From positions 248,001-312,000 of the forward strand of contig NZ_BOOC01000003.1 in the NCBI RefSeq assembly GCF_016863035.1: a stretch of 64,000 nucleotides of DNA. The letters are read 5' to 3'. Below are positions 42,117-49,891 of this stretch, piece after piece. A model generated the notes under the pieces. That model saw nothing but the letters and a program-made list of their open reading frames with translations, ran no database searches and had not been told where the DNA came from. Within the stretch, counting starts at the first letter, position 1. Each line of letters begins with the position of its first letter. The translations under genes and the position numbers were made by a program. The DNA is from Microbispora corallina (GTDB lineage: Bacteria > Actinomycetota > Actinomycetes > Streptosporangiales > Streptosporangiaceae).

Positions 42117-42356
42117 AGATCAGTACAGACTCGGCCGATACCGCGAGAACTACCGAGAGAGGTGGACGCCTGGTCGTCGGCCAGGGCGTGAAGTGCGTCG
42201 GAGCAGAGGCGTGGAACCTGAGGGATCTCCGCGACGTGAGGTCGTGGAGCCACCTGCCGGACCGATCGCCAGAGGCGAACTCGTCGTCGTCCAGCAGAAT
42301 TGGCGGCGGGGACGCGCCCGCTGTTCTTGCCTGGTGATCCCATCGCAAAGCCTCGC
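42117..42356. other. Short gap before the MerR-type promoter
   Basis: About 240 bp with no gene supported. Confidence 0.3.
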
Positions 42357-42387
42357 TTGACCTTGACACGGTGACAAGGTCTTCACT
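42357..42387 (+). promoter_or_regulatory. MerR-type promoter with 19-bp spacer and palindrome
   Basis: -35 TTGACC (42357-42362), then a 19-bp spacer, then -10 TTCACT (42382-42387). A palindrome with perfect arms GACCTTG and CAAGGTC (42359-42381) fills the spacer. Overlong 19-20 bp spacers with an operator between -35 and -10 are the hallmark of MerR-activated promoters. The MerR-HEAT gene is the second gene of the transcript. Confidence 0.7.
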
Positions 42388-42411
42388 GTGGTCGAGGAGG
42401 TGATGGTTCCG

Positions 42412-43080
42412 ATGACCATGCCGGAAGACGACACGAACATGTCGCGAGTTCATCAAGGGCTGGAGGACGCCAGTTCGTCGGTGCGGCTACAGGCGGTGCT
42501 GGCGATCGGCACGGCCCCGGATTCGCGGTTCATCGACAAGCTCATCGAACGATGCGGGGTCGAGCCCGATTTCTATGTGCGTGACATGCTGACGTGGGCG
42601 CTCACCCGCCATTCGTCATCGATGACGGTTCCGAAGCTCGTCGGCGAACTTCGCTCGGAGCGTGCGCAGGCGCGAAGCCAGGCGTTGCACACGCTGTCCA
42701 AGATCGGAGATCGGCAGGCGTGGTCCGCGATCACGCGGGCGCTGCTGACCGACGGCGACGACGAGGTGGCGCGCAGCGCCTGGCGGGCAGCGGTCGTACT
42801 CGTGCCCGAAGGTGAAGAATCCGAATTGGCCGGGGTGTTGACGACACAACTCGGACGCGGCGAGCGTGAGACGCAGTTGAGCCTCAGCCGGGCGCTGGTC
42901 GCGCTCGGTGAGGTGATCGTGCCGACCCTGCACGCCGCGGTGACGAATCGCGACCCTCGCGTGCGTCAGCACGCGATCGCGACGGAACGGCTGTTGCGCA
43001 ACCCCGATGCGGGATTCGAGTTCGCGATCGAGGAGGCGAAGCGCGTCTCAGTCCTCGGCGCGGCCGGCCAGGAGGGGTGA
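42412..43080 (+). CDS. HEAT-repeat protein co-transcribed with a MerR-HEAT regulator
   Basis: A 222-aa all-helical protein with about five PBS-lyase-type HEAT repeats (DASSSVRLQAVLAIGT, DFYVRDMLTWALTRH, SERAQARSQALHTLSKIGD, DDEVARSAWRAAVVL, DPRVRQHAIATERLL). No enzymatic domain. HEAT solenoids bind proteins or nucleic acids. GAGGAGG at 42394-42400 and start candidates 42403, 42412 and 42418 leave the exact N terminus open; 42412 gives workable spacing. It lies 6 bp before the MerR-HEAT gene, behind a MerR-type promoter. Confidence 0.8.
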   Translation: MTMPEDDTNMSRVHQGLEDASSSVRLQAVLAIGTAPDSRFIDKLIERCGVEPDFYVRDMLTWALTRHSSSMTVPKLVGELRSERAQARSQALHTLSKIGDRQAWSAITRALLTDGDDEVARSAWRAAVVLVPEGEESELAGVLTTQLGRGERETQLSLSRALVALGEVIVPTLHAAVTNRDPRVRQHAIATERLLRNPDAGFEFAIEEAKRVSVLGAAGQEG

Positions 43081-43086
43081 CAGGCG

Positions 43087-44091
43087 GTGTTGATCGGCGA
43101 TGTGGCACGACGGTCCGGGGTCAGCGCCCGGATGCTCCGGCATTACGAATCGCTCGGCCTGGTGCGGCCGACGGGTCGCAGCGAGGCCGGCTATCGGGAG
43201 TACTCCAGCGAGGACATCCGGCGGATCTTCCATATCGAGAGCCTGCGGTCATTGGGGCTGTCGCTGCGTGAAGTCGGGCGTGCCCTGGACGATCCTGGCT
43301 TCACGCCCTCGGAGCTCGTCGGCGACCTCATCCGCCAGACCCGAGAACGCATCGCGGCCGAGACGGAACTGCTCACCCGTCTGAGCCGGATCGGCGCCGC
43401 GGCACCCGCCGACTGGGAGGACGTCCTCCGGATCGTGGCGCTCCTGCAGGCCCTGGGGTCGGACAGTGCCGGAAAGCGCCAGCGCGCGGCCCTGTCGTCG
43501 GCCGAAGAGGCTCCGGTTCCGGTGGAAGCCCTGGTCGAGGCCGCGTTGAGCGAGGCGGACCCGAACGTCGCCGGAGCCCTTCAATGGGCTCTGGCGCGAT
43601 CGGGCGGTGGCGCGGTGGCGCTGCTGGCGGAGGGCCTCGGATCACCGGCAGCCGAGGTACGGCGACGTGCCGTCCAGTCCATCGCCGAGATCCCGGACGG
43701 TGAGGCGACCGCAGTGCTGCGGGAGGCCCTCACGAGCTCCGACGTCGTGGTCCGCCGGTGCGCGGCTCTGGCGCTCGGGGCACGTGGAGTGGCCGACGCG
43801 GTTCCGGCGCTCATCGACATGATCGTCGAGGGGACGAACGACGTCGACGCGGCCGATGCGCTGAGCGCGCTGGCGAGTGATCCCACGCTGGCGGACCAGA
43901 TCGCCACCGGGCTCGCCGGCCGCCTCGCCCACGGCACCGATGACTCGTCCGTACGTCTGCGGCTGGCGCAGGCGCTCGCGGACATCCCGGGCCCCACGAC
44001 GTCACGTGCCCTCGCGGATCTGTCACACGACGAAGACCGTGCCGTCGCGCTCACCGCGAGGTACATTCGCACGCTCCGCGACGGGCGATGA
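43087..44091 (+). CDS. MerR-family regulator fused to HEAT repeats
   Basis: A 334-aa protein. The N-terminal MerR winged helix (MLIGDVARRSGVSARMLRHYESLGLVRPTGRSEAGYREYSSEDI, residues 1-50) and dimerisation helix (about 75-115) are followed, in place of a usual metal- or drug-binding effector domain, by about six HEAT-like repeats (LVEAALSEADPNVAGALQWALARS, EVRRRAVQSIAEI, DVVVRRCAALALGARG, DDSSVRLRLAQALADI). It probably senses through protein interaction, perhaps with the HEAT protein encoded just upstream (inference). GTG 43087 has GGAGGGG upstream. Confidence 0.85.
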   Translation: MLIGDVARRSGVSARMLRHYESLGLVRPTGRSEAGYREYSSEDIRRIFHIESLRSLGLSLREVGRALDDPGFTPSELVGDLIRQTRERIAAETELLTRLSRIGAAAPADWEDVLRIVALLQALGSDSAGKRQRAALSSAEEAPVPVEALVEAALSEADPNVAGALQWALARSGGGAVALLAEGLGSPAAEVRRRAVQSIAEIPDGEATAVLREALTSSDVVVRRCAALALGARGVADAVPALIDMIVEGTNDVDAADALSALASDPTLADQIATGLAGRLAHGTDDSSVRLRLAQALADIPGPTTSRALADLSHDEDRAVALTARYIRTLRDGR

Positions 44092-44186
44092 CGCGATCTT
44101 TCCTGGGATGCCGGGTGGCGTCCATGGCCCGCGATGGCACGAACTCGGCCTGGTCGAACTGGCGCATCTGGGTCGTCAGCGCCGAT

Positions 44187-44192
44187 TACAGT
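44187..44192 (+). promoter_or_regulatory. Leaderless-type -10 (TACAGT)
   Basis: TACAGT is followed by 7 nt and ATG 44200, the same arrangement as at 38682. Confidence 0.55.
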
Positions 44193-44199
44193 ACCGATC

Positions 44200-44694
44200 A
44201 TGAGCGTGGATTGGGGCGATCTGGTCGCGAAGTCGCTCCCTGCCGTCGTTCCGCTGCTTACGGCTCTGTACGCCGCGACGCGAGGCCCGGGGGTGATCCG
44301 GGAGCGGCTGAAGAACGATGCTGAGGTGTTGGAGAAACTGCCCGATTCCGATGCCCGTACCCAACTGCTAGAACTCATAGGGGACGAAGTCAGGGCTCTT
44401 CGTCAGTACAACTCCGCGAAGCGGGACCTGACTTCTCTCGGAATGGCGCTTGTGGCCGCGCCGGCCCTTGGTTATCTCGCACTATGGTTGGCCGGCCTGG
44501 GGCCATGGTGGGGCCCGCCGGCAGCGCTGGTCGCCGGCTTCCTCGCTCTTGCCTGCACCTATGGGATCTTCGAGTCGGCGCAGCGCGTGCCCCGCGATGC
44601 CAAAGGACGACGTCTCCAGGTGGGACAGTCCGGAGAGGCGAGTGAGGCTGCCGACGTCCCGCCGGAGGTCGAGTCGGCTCGTCCCGCCGAATAG
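44200..44694 (+). CDS. Small two-TM membrane protein, unknown function
   Basis: A 164-aa protein. The N-terminal ~75 residues are soluble and helical (PAVVPLLTALYAATRGPGVI, RLKNDAEVLEKLPDSDARTQLLELIGDEVRALRQ). Two adjacent TM helices (MALVAAPALGYLALWLAGL and PPAALVAGFLALACTYGIF) and a polar, acidic C-terminal tail follow. The start is set by the TACAGT box. It matches the general pattern of small actinomycete membrane proteins near accessory genes; I do not recognise the family. Confidence 0.65.
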   Translation: MSVDWGDLVAKSLPAVVPLLTALYAATRGPGVIRERLKNDAEVLEKLPDSDARTQLLELIGDEVRALRQYNSAKRDLTSLGMALVAAPALGYLALWLAGLGPWWGPPAALVAGFLALACTYGIFESAQRVPRDAKGRRLQVGQSGEASEAADVPPEVESARPAE

Positions 44695-44862
44695 CAGCGC
44701 CGGCACATCACCCGTATCGAGCGCGTCATCACCGACAACGCCCTGGCCGGGATGGACTACTAAAACACCCGGCGACGTCACACCGCACTGGCGGCCTTCC
44801 ACCAATCAGCCGACTGTCACCTTCGCCATGATCGAGTCCATCTAGCGTCCCGCTCGTCGGCT

Positions 44863-45522
44863 TCACGGTCCAAACGCCCATGCCACCATCAGCGGGAACT
44901 CGTCACGCCAGAACGCACCGCCGTGCGACCCGGCCCGCTCGGTCATGACAACGTCCGCACCCGCATCGCGCAGCGCGACCGCCCACCGGGTTGCGTTCTC
45001 AAGGAAGAAAGGCTCCAGTGTGCCGGCAACGAGGTACGCGCGCGGAATCGGACTCGGCATCACGCCAGGCGGCCGGAAACCCGCGCCCGGCGAGGCGCAG
45101 AGAACCGCACCGTAGACGTCCGGATGCCGAAGCCCCATCGCGAGCGCCAGTTCTCCACCCGCCGAGACACCGAACACCGCGTTGCGTTCGGTGGGGAGCA
45201 CGACTCCGAATTGCGACCGCGCCCATCGGCGGACGTCCTCAACGAAGAACTGCTCGTGTGCCGCGAACCGTTCCTGGTCAAAACCCGGTGAGTACTCATG
45301 GAGCCGCAGCGTCTCATCGGCCAGGCGGTGTACACCGACGATCATCGTGGACGGTACGTCGGCTGCCTCAAGGACTCCACCCCATTGCGCGATCAACTGA
45401 CCGTCACCGGCGAACACGACTGCCTCGGGCGGATCTCGCGGGATGTACACGGTGACCTGCCGACCACCGTCGTAATCGAACGTCTCGGTGACGACCTCTC
45501 CCGCAGCTGGCTGGTTATGCAT
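44863..45522 (-). CDS. Alpha/beta-hydrolase, putative esterase (Fes/YieL-like)
   Basis: A 219-aa hydrolase with the nucleophile elbow FGVSAGGELA, the Asp/His region (AGTLEPFFLENATRWAVALRDAGADVV, GSHGGAFWRDEFPLMVAWAF) and N-terminal beta strands (FDYDGGRQVTVYIPRD). This is the esterase D / enterochelin-esterase-like family (putative esterase). It acts on an unknown ester in the cytoplasm. ATG 45522 is preferred; an upstream GTG (45546) with AAGGA between is an alternative. Confidence 0.82.
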   Translation of the reverse strand: MHNQPAAGEVVTETFDYDGGRQVTVYIPRDPPEAVVFAGDGQLIAQWGGVLEAADVPSTMIVGVHRLADETLRLHEYSPGFDQERFAAHEQFFVEDVRRWARSQFGVVLPTERNAVFGVSAGGELALAMGLRHPDVYGAVLCASPGAGFRPPGVMPSPIPRAYLVAGTLEPFFLENATRWAVALRDAGADVVMTERAGSHGGAFWRDEFPLMVAWAFGP

Positions 45523-45546
45523 TTCGAATCCCGGTCCTTCAGACAC

Positions 45547-46102
45547 ACCACCAGACCCAAAGCTATGGCAGCGGAAAACCGGCAGTATGAGGAAGCTGTA
45601 GCCGCTTGGCCGGCCGCGGCCGCCCGCGAGGGCGCCTCCCGCTACCTCACCAGGGGGGCGAGCGGCCTGTTCTGGCGCCACGTGCCGCATGTCATGTCCG
45701 GCCGACCTCGGGCGGCAGGTTGAAGTAGCAGGTCGTCTTCTCCGCCACACCGGCCTGATCCCGTCGGCACCGGCCCGCTCCGGCACGCGGGGCCGGCCCC
45801 CATGCACGTCCGTCGTGGCCGCGCACGACCCCGAGGTCAGAGCGCCGGCGGCGTCGCCGTGGAGGGCCCTTAAACTGCTTCAACCAGGCTGACCTGCCGA
45901 TATCCCCAGGTTCGGTGGGGTCGTGAGCGGGCCTCTCGTGGCTCACGAATACCGTCGCAACTTCGGCAGCGAGGCTGGTCCGGCCGCTCACTCGGAGGAC
46001 ACCCTCGTCCGGCCCGGCCAACAGGACCCTGACCAGGCTGAACGCTTCGCCCCATCAGTTGGCAATAGCTGGGTGTAAGGCGATCCAGTAACGAGGAGGG
46101 GC
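45547..46102. other. Gap without a supported gene
   Basis: About 560 bp with a few basic open frames lacking ribosome-binding sites or family motifs. It holds the sigma-gene promoter; GAGGAGGGGC precedes ATG 46103. Confidence 0.35.
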
Positions 46103-46687
46103 ATGGATCCGGATGATGCGGAGTTGATCGGCCGATCACTCCACGGCGATGAGGATGCCTTCGTCGAGGTGGTCCGGCGTCACGAGGCAGCGGTGGGGGC
46201 CTACCTCGCGCGACGGGTCGGCCGCGATCTGGCCGAGGACCTGCTCGGCGAGGTGTGGGTGGCGGCGCTCACCTCCCGGGCGGCCTACGATCGCTCCTTT
46301 CCCGACGCCCGCCCGTGGCTGTTCGGCGTGGCACACAACACGCTCCGGCGGCACTGGCGATCCCGTCCGGACACCGAGGAGCCGCTGGCGGACGTCACCG
46401 ACATCACTGACAGGGCGTCCGGCTGGGACCCCTGGGCCGCCGTGGACAGCCGCGTCGACGTCGAGTCGGTGCTCCGGCAGGCCCTGGCGCTGCTCCGGCC
46501 GCAGCAGCGGGAGATCTTGACCCTGGTGGCCTGGGAGGACCTGACCGTCGCCGACGCGGGGCGGGCGATCGGCGTACCGCCGGGGACCGCGCGCCGTTAC
46601 CTGCACGAGGCGCGCATGGCATTGCGGAACGCGCCGGGGATGGCCGCGCTGCTGACCGATCACAACACGATAAAAGAGGCCAACTGA
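46103..46687 (+). CDS. ECF-type RNA polymerase sigma factor
   Basis: A 194-aa sigma-70-family protein with region 2 (DEDAFVEVVRRHEAAVGAYLARRVGRDLAEDLLGEVWVAAL, and RPWLFGVAHNTLRRHWRS) and region 4 (RPQQREILTLVAWEDLTVADAGRAIGVPPGTARRYLHEARMAL). ATG 46103 has a GAGGAGGGG ribosome-binding site. Its stop overlaps the partner gene start (TGATG), the usual arrangement of ECF sigma factors and their membrane partner or anti-sigma proteins. Confidence 0.92.
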   Translation: MDPDDAELIGRSLHGDEDAFVEVVRRHEAAVGAYLARRVGRDLAEDLLGEVWVAALTSRAAYDRSFPDARPWLFGVAHNTLRRHWRSRPDTEEPLADVTDITDRASGWDPWAAVDSRVDVESVLRQALALLRPQQREILTLVAWEDLTVADAGRAIGVPPGTARRYLHEARMALRNAPGMAALLTDHNTIKEAN

Positions 46688-47718
46688 TGATCGACGAGAT
46701 GGACCTGTTGAGGGACCTGAGGGACACCGAGCCGGTGCGGCCGCACGCCTTCGAGGAGGCCAGGGCCGTTCTACGGGCGGCGCTGGCCGTGGAAGGGGCG
46801 CCGGAAACGAGAACCGCGTCCCGTCGGCGGGCCCGGTGGGGCATGCGCCGGACGATGGGCCTCAGCGCCGCCGGCCTTGTCGCCGCGGCCGCGGCCGCGG
46901 CGCTGGTCGTCCCGTCCGCGTCGACGCCCGCCCAGCCCCTCGCGACAGCGGCGCCGGCAGCAGGGAACCACATCCTGGCCGAGCTGGCCGCGGCCATCAC
47001 GCCCCTGCAAGCCCACGTGCCGGGCGACGCGACGCTGGAGATCCGCAACGAGTCGCCGACCAGTGACGAGCTGAGCAACGACCACGGCATAGGGCTGTTC
47101 ACCGACGACGGCACCTACTACTGGGGGAACGACAAGAGAGCCCTGCGGCGTGCCGTCGTCCGGAAGGACGGCGGTGACGACATGTTCAAGCGCGACATAG
47201 CGGCGGCGCTCTACGCCGTGAAGGGCGACATCGACACCGCGCGCGCCCGGATGGCCGTTTCCAACCTCGCTCCGGGCACGGATCCCAAGTCGGGAGAACG
47301 AACCAAGATCGAGAAGCTCAAGGGCCTGGCCAAGGCGCGGGGCGAGAAGTACGTGCCGCCGAAGCCACTGACGGCCCAGCAGCAGAAGGACATCACCGAC
47401 AACCACATCTGGACGAACGCGATCGACGCCCTGCTCGCGGCGCCGGAGAACCCCCAGGTCCGGGCCGGCGTACTCCGCATCATGGCGACGATGCCGAAGG
47501 TCAAGGTCACGAAGACCACCACCGCCGGAGAGCCCACGCTCACGCTGGTGGACAGCTGGCCCACGACCGGCGGGAAGACCGAGGAGAAGCTGGTCATCAA
47601 CGCCGGCACCGGCCATCCTGTCGCGTTGACCAGCAGCGTGCCGGACATGCCGTCCAGCACGTACTACTACCACAACTCCCGGGTGACGCTCGCCGACGTC
47701 GAAGCCGGCAAGTTCTGA
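46687..47718 (+). CDS. CU044_5270-family membrane protein, sigma-factor partner
   Basis: A 343-aa protein: a ~50-residue cytoplasmic N terminus (DEMDLLRDLRDTEPVRP), one TM helix (MGLSAAGLVAAAAAAALVVPSA, about 57-78) and a ~260-residue extracytoplasmic domain (GLFTDDGTYYWGNDK..., MPDMPSSTYYYHNSRVTLADVEAGKF-like end). This matches the CU044_5270 family commonly encoded after ECF sigma genes. No classic zinc anti-sigma motif is present. Predicted role: anti-sigma or sensor. It is followed by a strong terminator. Confidence 0.8.
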   Translation: MIDEMDLLRDLRDTEPVRPHAFEEARAVLRAALAVEGAPETRTASRRRARWGMRRTMGLSAAGLVAAAAAAALVVPSASTPAQPLATAAPAAGNHILAELAAAITPLQAHVPGDATLEIRNESPTSDELSNDHGIGLFTDDGTYYWGNDKRALRRAVVRKDGGDDMFKRDIAAALYAVKGDIDTARARMAVSNLAPGTDPKSGERTKIEKLKGLAKARGEKYVPPKPLTAQQQKDITDNHIWTNAIDALLAAPENPQVRAGVLRIMATMPKVKVTKTTTAGEPTLTLVDSWPTTGGKTEEKLVINAGTGHPVALTSSVPDMPSSTYYYHNSRVTLADVEAGKF

Positions 47719-47738
47719 CCCCGTTACCCCGAGATCGT

Positions 47739-47767
47739 GCGGGCCGCCCGGTTGCCGGGCGGCCCGC
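47739..47767 (+). terminator. Strong hairpin terminator of the sigma operon
   Basis: Perfect 13-bp arms (47739-47751 and 47755-47767), with TTG loop and TTT following, 21 bp after the stop. Confidence 0.8.
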
Positions 47768-47845
47768 TTTCCACGCCTACCGATGGCGCGCGCTCAGCCC
47801 TCGTCGGCCACCTGAGCGACAGCCTTTGCCGCCGGCGTGGGATCG

Positions 47846-48754
47846 TCAGTCCGGCTGGGCCGGATACAGCCACTGCAGTGCGGCGAGGCCGTTGTCGAGG
47901 TATTTGCGGTGCCCTGTTTCTACTCCGTAGGCCAGGTCCTCCAGGACGCTGCACCGGGCGTAGAAGACGGCCCGGGTGCTGATCGCCTCGATCTCGTGCG
48001 GGTCGGCGTGGTAGTCGCGCAGGGCGACGCGGACGGCCTGGGGGCCGAGGTCGCGGCAGATGAGGCCGAAGTCGTAGGCCGGATCGACGATCGCGGCGTC
48101 GCTCCAGTCGATGATGCCGGTCACCTTCCCGGTGTCCGGGTCGACGAGGACATGCTCGATGCCCAGGTCGTTGTGGGAGAACACCAGTTCCTGTCCGTCC
48201 GCCGGCGGTGGCGTGGCGAGGAACGCCTCCACGGCCGGGCGATGCGCTGCCGGCACCCACGAGGCGAGGGTGTCGTACATCTCCGCGGCTTCGGCCAGCC
48301 ACACCGCGTTCGGCTGGTCGTCCGCGTCCACCAGCTCGGCCATCCGGGCGAGTGGAGCGCGGTGGAGTACGGAGAGCAGCTCGCCGAGCGCGGCGGCTAT
48401 CGACATGCTGTGCGCCGATCGTTGCGGCAACGGGAGGTCGATCAGCGGCACGCCGGGGATTTTGACGTACGCCAGGCAGCCCCGCTCGGCGACGGTGAAG
48501 GCCGGCTCGGGGACGGGCAGGGGCGAGATGGCCGCGACGGCGGCGAGCAGTTCGGCCTCGTCGTTCACCTTCGCGGCCCGGCGCTGCGGATCGGGCTCGT
48601 CGCTGAATCGGACGATCAGCTCGCCGTCGACCTCGTAGGCGGTGTTGTCCTGACCCGCCCCCAGCAGGTCCACTGAGTCGATCCGACAGCGGGGCAGCTG
48701 AGCGGCGACGATGTCCCGGACCTCTCCGGCGCGATCGCTGCTCCGGCTCTCCAT
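47846..48754 (-). CDS. APH-family phosphotransferase
   Basis: A 302-aa kinase-like protein: nucleotide loop GAGQDNTAYEVDGELIVRF with the Lys/Arg strand, the catalytic loop FSHNDLGIEHVLVD (H-N-D in place of the common H-x-D), and the metal Asp in GIIDWSDAAIVDPAYDFG. It belongs to the aminoglycoside phosphotransferase / choline-kinase superfamily. Resistance function cannot be assumed; many chromosomal members phosphorylate other small molecules. It is transcribed alone, ATG 48754. Confidence 0.85.
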   Translation of the reverse strand: MESRSSDRAGEVRDIVAAQLPRCRIDSVDLLGAGQDNTAYEVDGELIVRFSDEPDPQRRAAKVNDEAELLAAVAAISPLPVPEPAFTVAERGCLAYVKIPGVPLIDLPLPQRSAHSMSIAAALGELLSVLHRAPLARMAELVDADDQPNAVWLAEAAEMYDTLASWVPAAHRPAVEAFLATPPPADGQELVFSHNDLGIEHVLVDPDTGKVTGIIDWSDAAIVDPAYDFGLICRDLGPQAVRVALRDYHADPHEIEAISTRAVFYARCSVLEDLAYGVETGHRKYLDNGLAALQWLYPAQPD

Positions 48755-48774
48755 GCCACGATCCTAGGCCGTTC

Positions 48775-49050
48775 TTGTCCGGAAATGATCACGTGGTTAC
48801 GCTCGGAGGCCGGTCCCGCGAAAAGCTGGGAGTGGTTGTGTCCTCCTTCGGCATATTCCTTGGGCTCGCTTACGAAGTGCTTCGTTCGCTGGCCGTTCTC
48901 GGCGGCGCACTGTTCGTCTGCGGTCTCATCGCGGCCGTTGTCCTCGCCGCTGTGTACCACCTCGTCCGTGGTCTTCTCCGCCTCCGCTCGAAACCCCGGC
49001 TCCGGGCTGATCAGGAAGCCGAAGGCTCCGTCCTTGAGTGGCTGAGGTAA
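48775..49050 (+). CDS. Small membrane protein (start uncertain)
   Basis: A 91-codon frame with a long hydrophobic segment (LAVLGGALFVCGLIAAVVLAAVYHLV) followed by basic residues, so it would be a single-TM protein. The first codon is TTG (48775); GTG 48802 or GTG 48838 are alternatives. Codon bias is moderate. It may be real but could be a leader or a chance frame. Confidence 0.4.
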   Translation: MSGNDHVVTLGGRSREKLGVVVSSFGIFLGLAYEVLRSLAVLGGALFVCGLIAAVVLAAVYHLVRGLLRLRSKPRLRADQEAEGSVLEWLR

Positions 49051-49205
49051 GGCCCGACACCGCATACGTCGTCGGTCGTAGGCGGCGGGCCCGATGCGCC
49101 CCGGACGTTAGGCGGGAGCGTATTCCGCCGGCCGACGACAGGGGGACGGCGGCGCAGGAACATCTCCGGTGGGTCGAATCCGCGGATCGGAACCGGAGGA
49201 AGCGA

Positions 49206-49847
49206 ATGAACCTGGCACAGATGGCCTGGCGGCTGACCAGCAGGGGGAGGAGTTCCGAGCGTGGCGCCGAACTGGCCGTCAAACGCATGCTTCAGCTCTA
49301 CTACCTGTCCGGCCGGCCGCCGTGGGACAGCGGCATCCCGGCTCCCGAACTCGTGGAGACGGTCGAGGGGGCGCAGGCGCTGCCGCCGGGACGCGCGCTC
49401 GAACTGGGCTGCGGCACCGGAACGAACGCCGTCTACCTCGCCCGGAACGGCTGGGACGTCGTCGGCGTCGATTTGATCGGCCGCGCGATCCGGCAGGCGC
49501 GGGACAAGGCCGAGGCGGCGGGCGTACGGCCGCAGTTGCTGCACGGCGACGTCACCCGGCTGGACGAGCTCGCGGTGACCGGGCGGTTCAGTCTGTTCTT
49601 CGACCTGAGCTGCTACTGCGGCATCCCCGGCCACCGCCGGGACGCCTACGCCGACGGGGTCACCCGGCGGGCCGCGCCGGGGGCGCGCCTGCTGATGTTC
49701 GGGTACGGCCCGGAGTCGTTCGCCGACGGCATCAGCGGGGTCACCGCGGACGAACTGCGCGCCCGCTTCTCCGGCTGGGACCTCACCGACGTCACACCCG
49801 GGACCAACTCCGTGCCCACGTTCTGGTTCACCCTGCACCGCCGCTGA
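49206..49847 (+). CDS. Class I SAM-dependent methyltransferase
   Basis: A 213-aa methyltransferase with motif I ALELGCGTGTNAVYLARNGWDVVGVDLI (about 63-90), motif II LLHGDVTRL and a Cys-containing SCYCGIPGHRRDAYADGVTR region resembling the thiopurine-/arsenic-type small methyltransferases. The substrate cannot be assigned. GGAGGAAG lies just before ATG 49206. It is transcribed alone and convergent with the TPR membrane protein. Confidence 0.85.
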   Translation: MNLAQMAWRLTSRGRSSERGAELAVKRMLQLYYLSGRPPWDSGIPAPELVETVEGAQALPPGRALELGCGTGTNAVYLARNGWDVVGVDLIGRAIRQARDKAEAAGVRPQLLHGDVTRLDELAVTGRFSLFFDLSCYCGIPGHRRDAYADGVTRRAAPGARLLMFGYGPESFADGISGVTADELRARFSGWDLTDVTPGTNSVPTFWFTLHRR

Positions 49848-49891
49848 CGCTCCCGGGAACGGCGGGGACCCTCGCGGCTCCCGGCGCCGAG

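Noticed and set aside
47846-48754. Call as an aminoglycoside resistance gene
   Set aside because: Only general APH-fold motifs are visible (and H-N-D rather than H-G-D); no match to a named resistance enzyme can be claimed.
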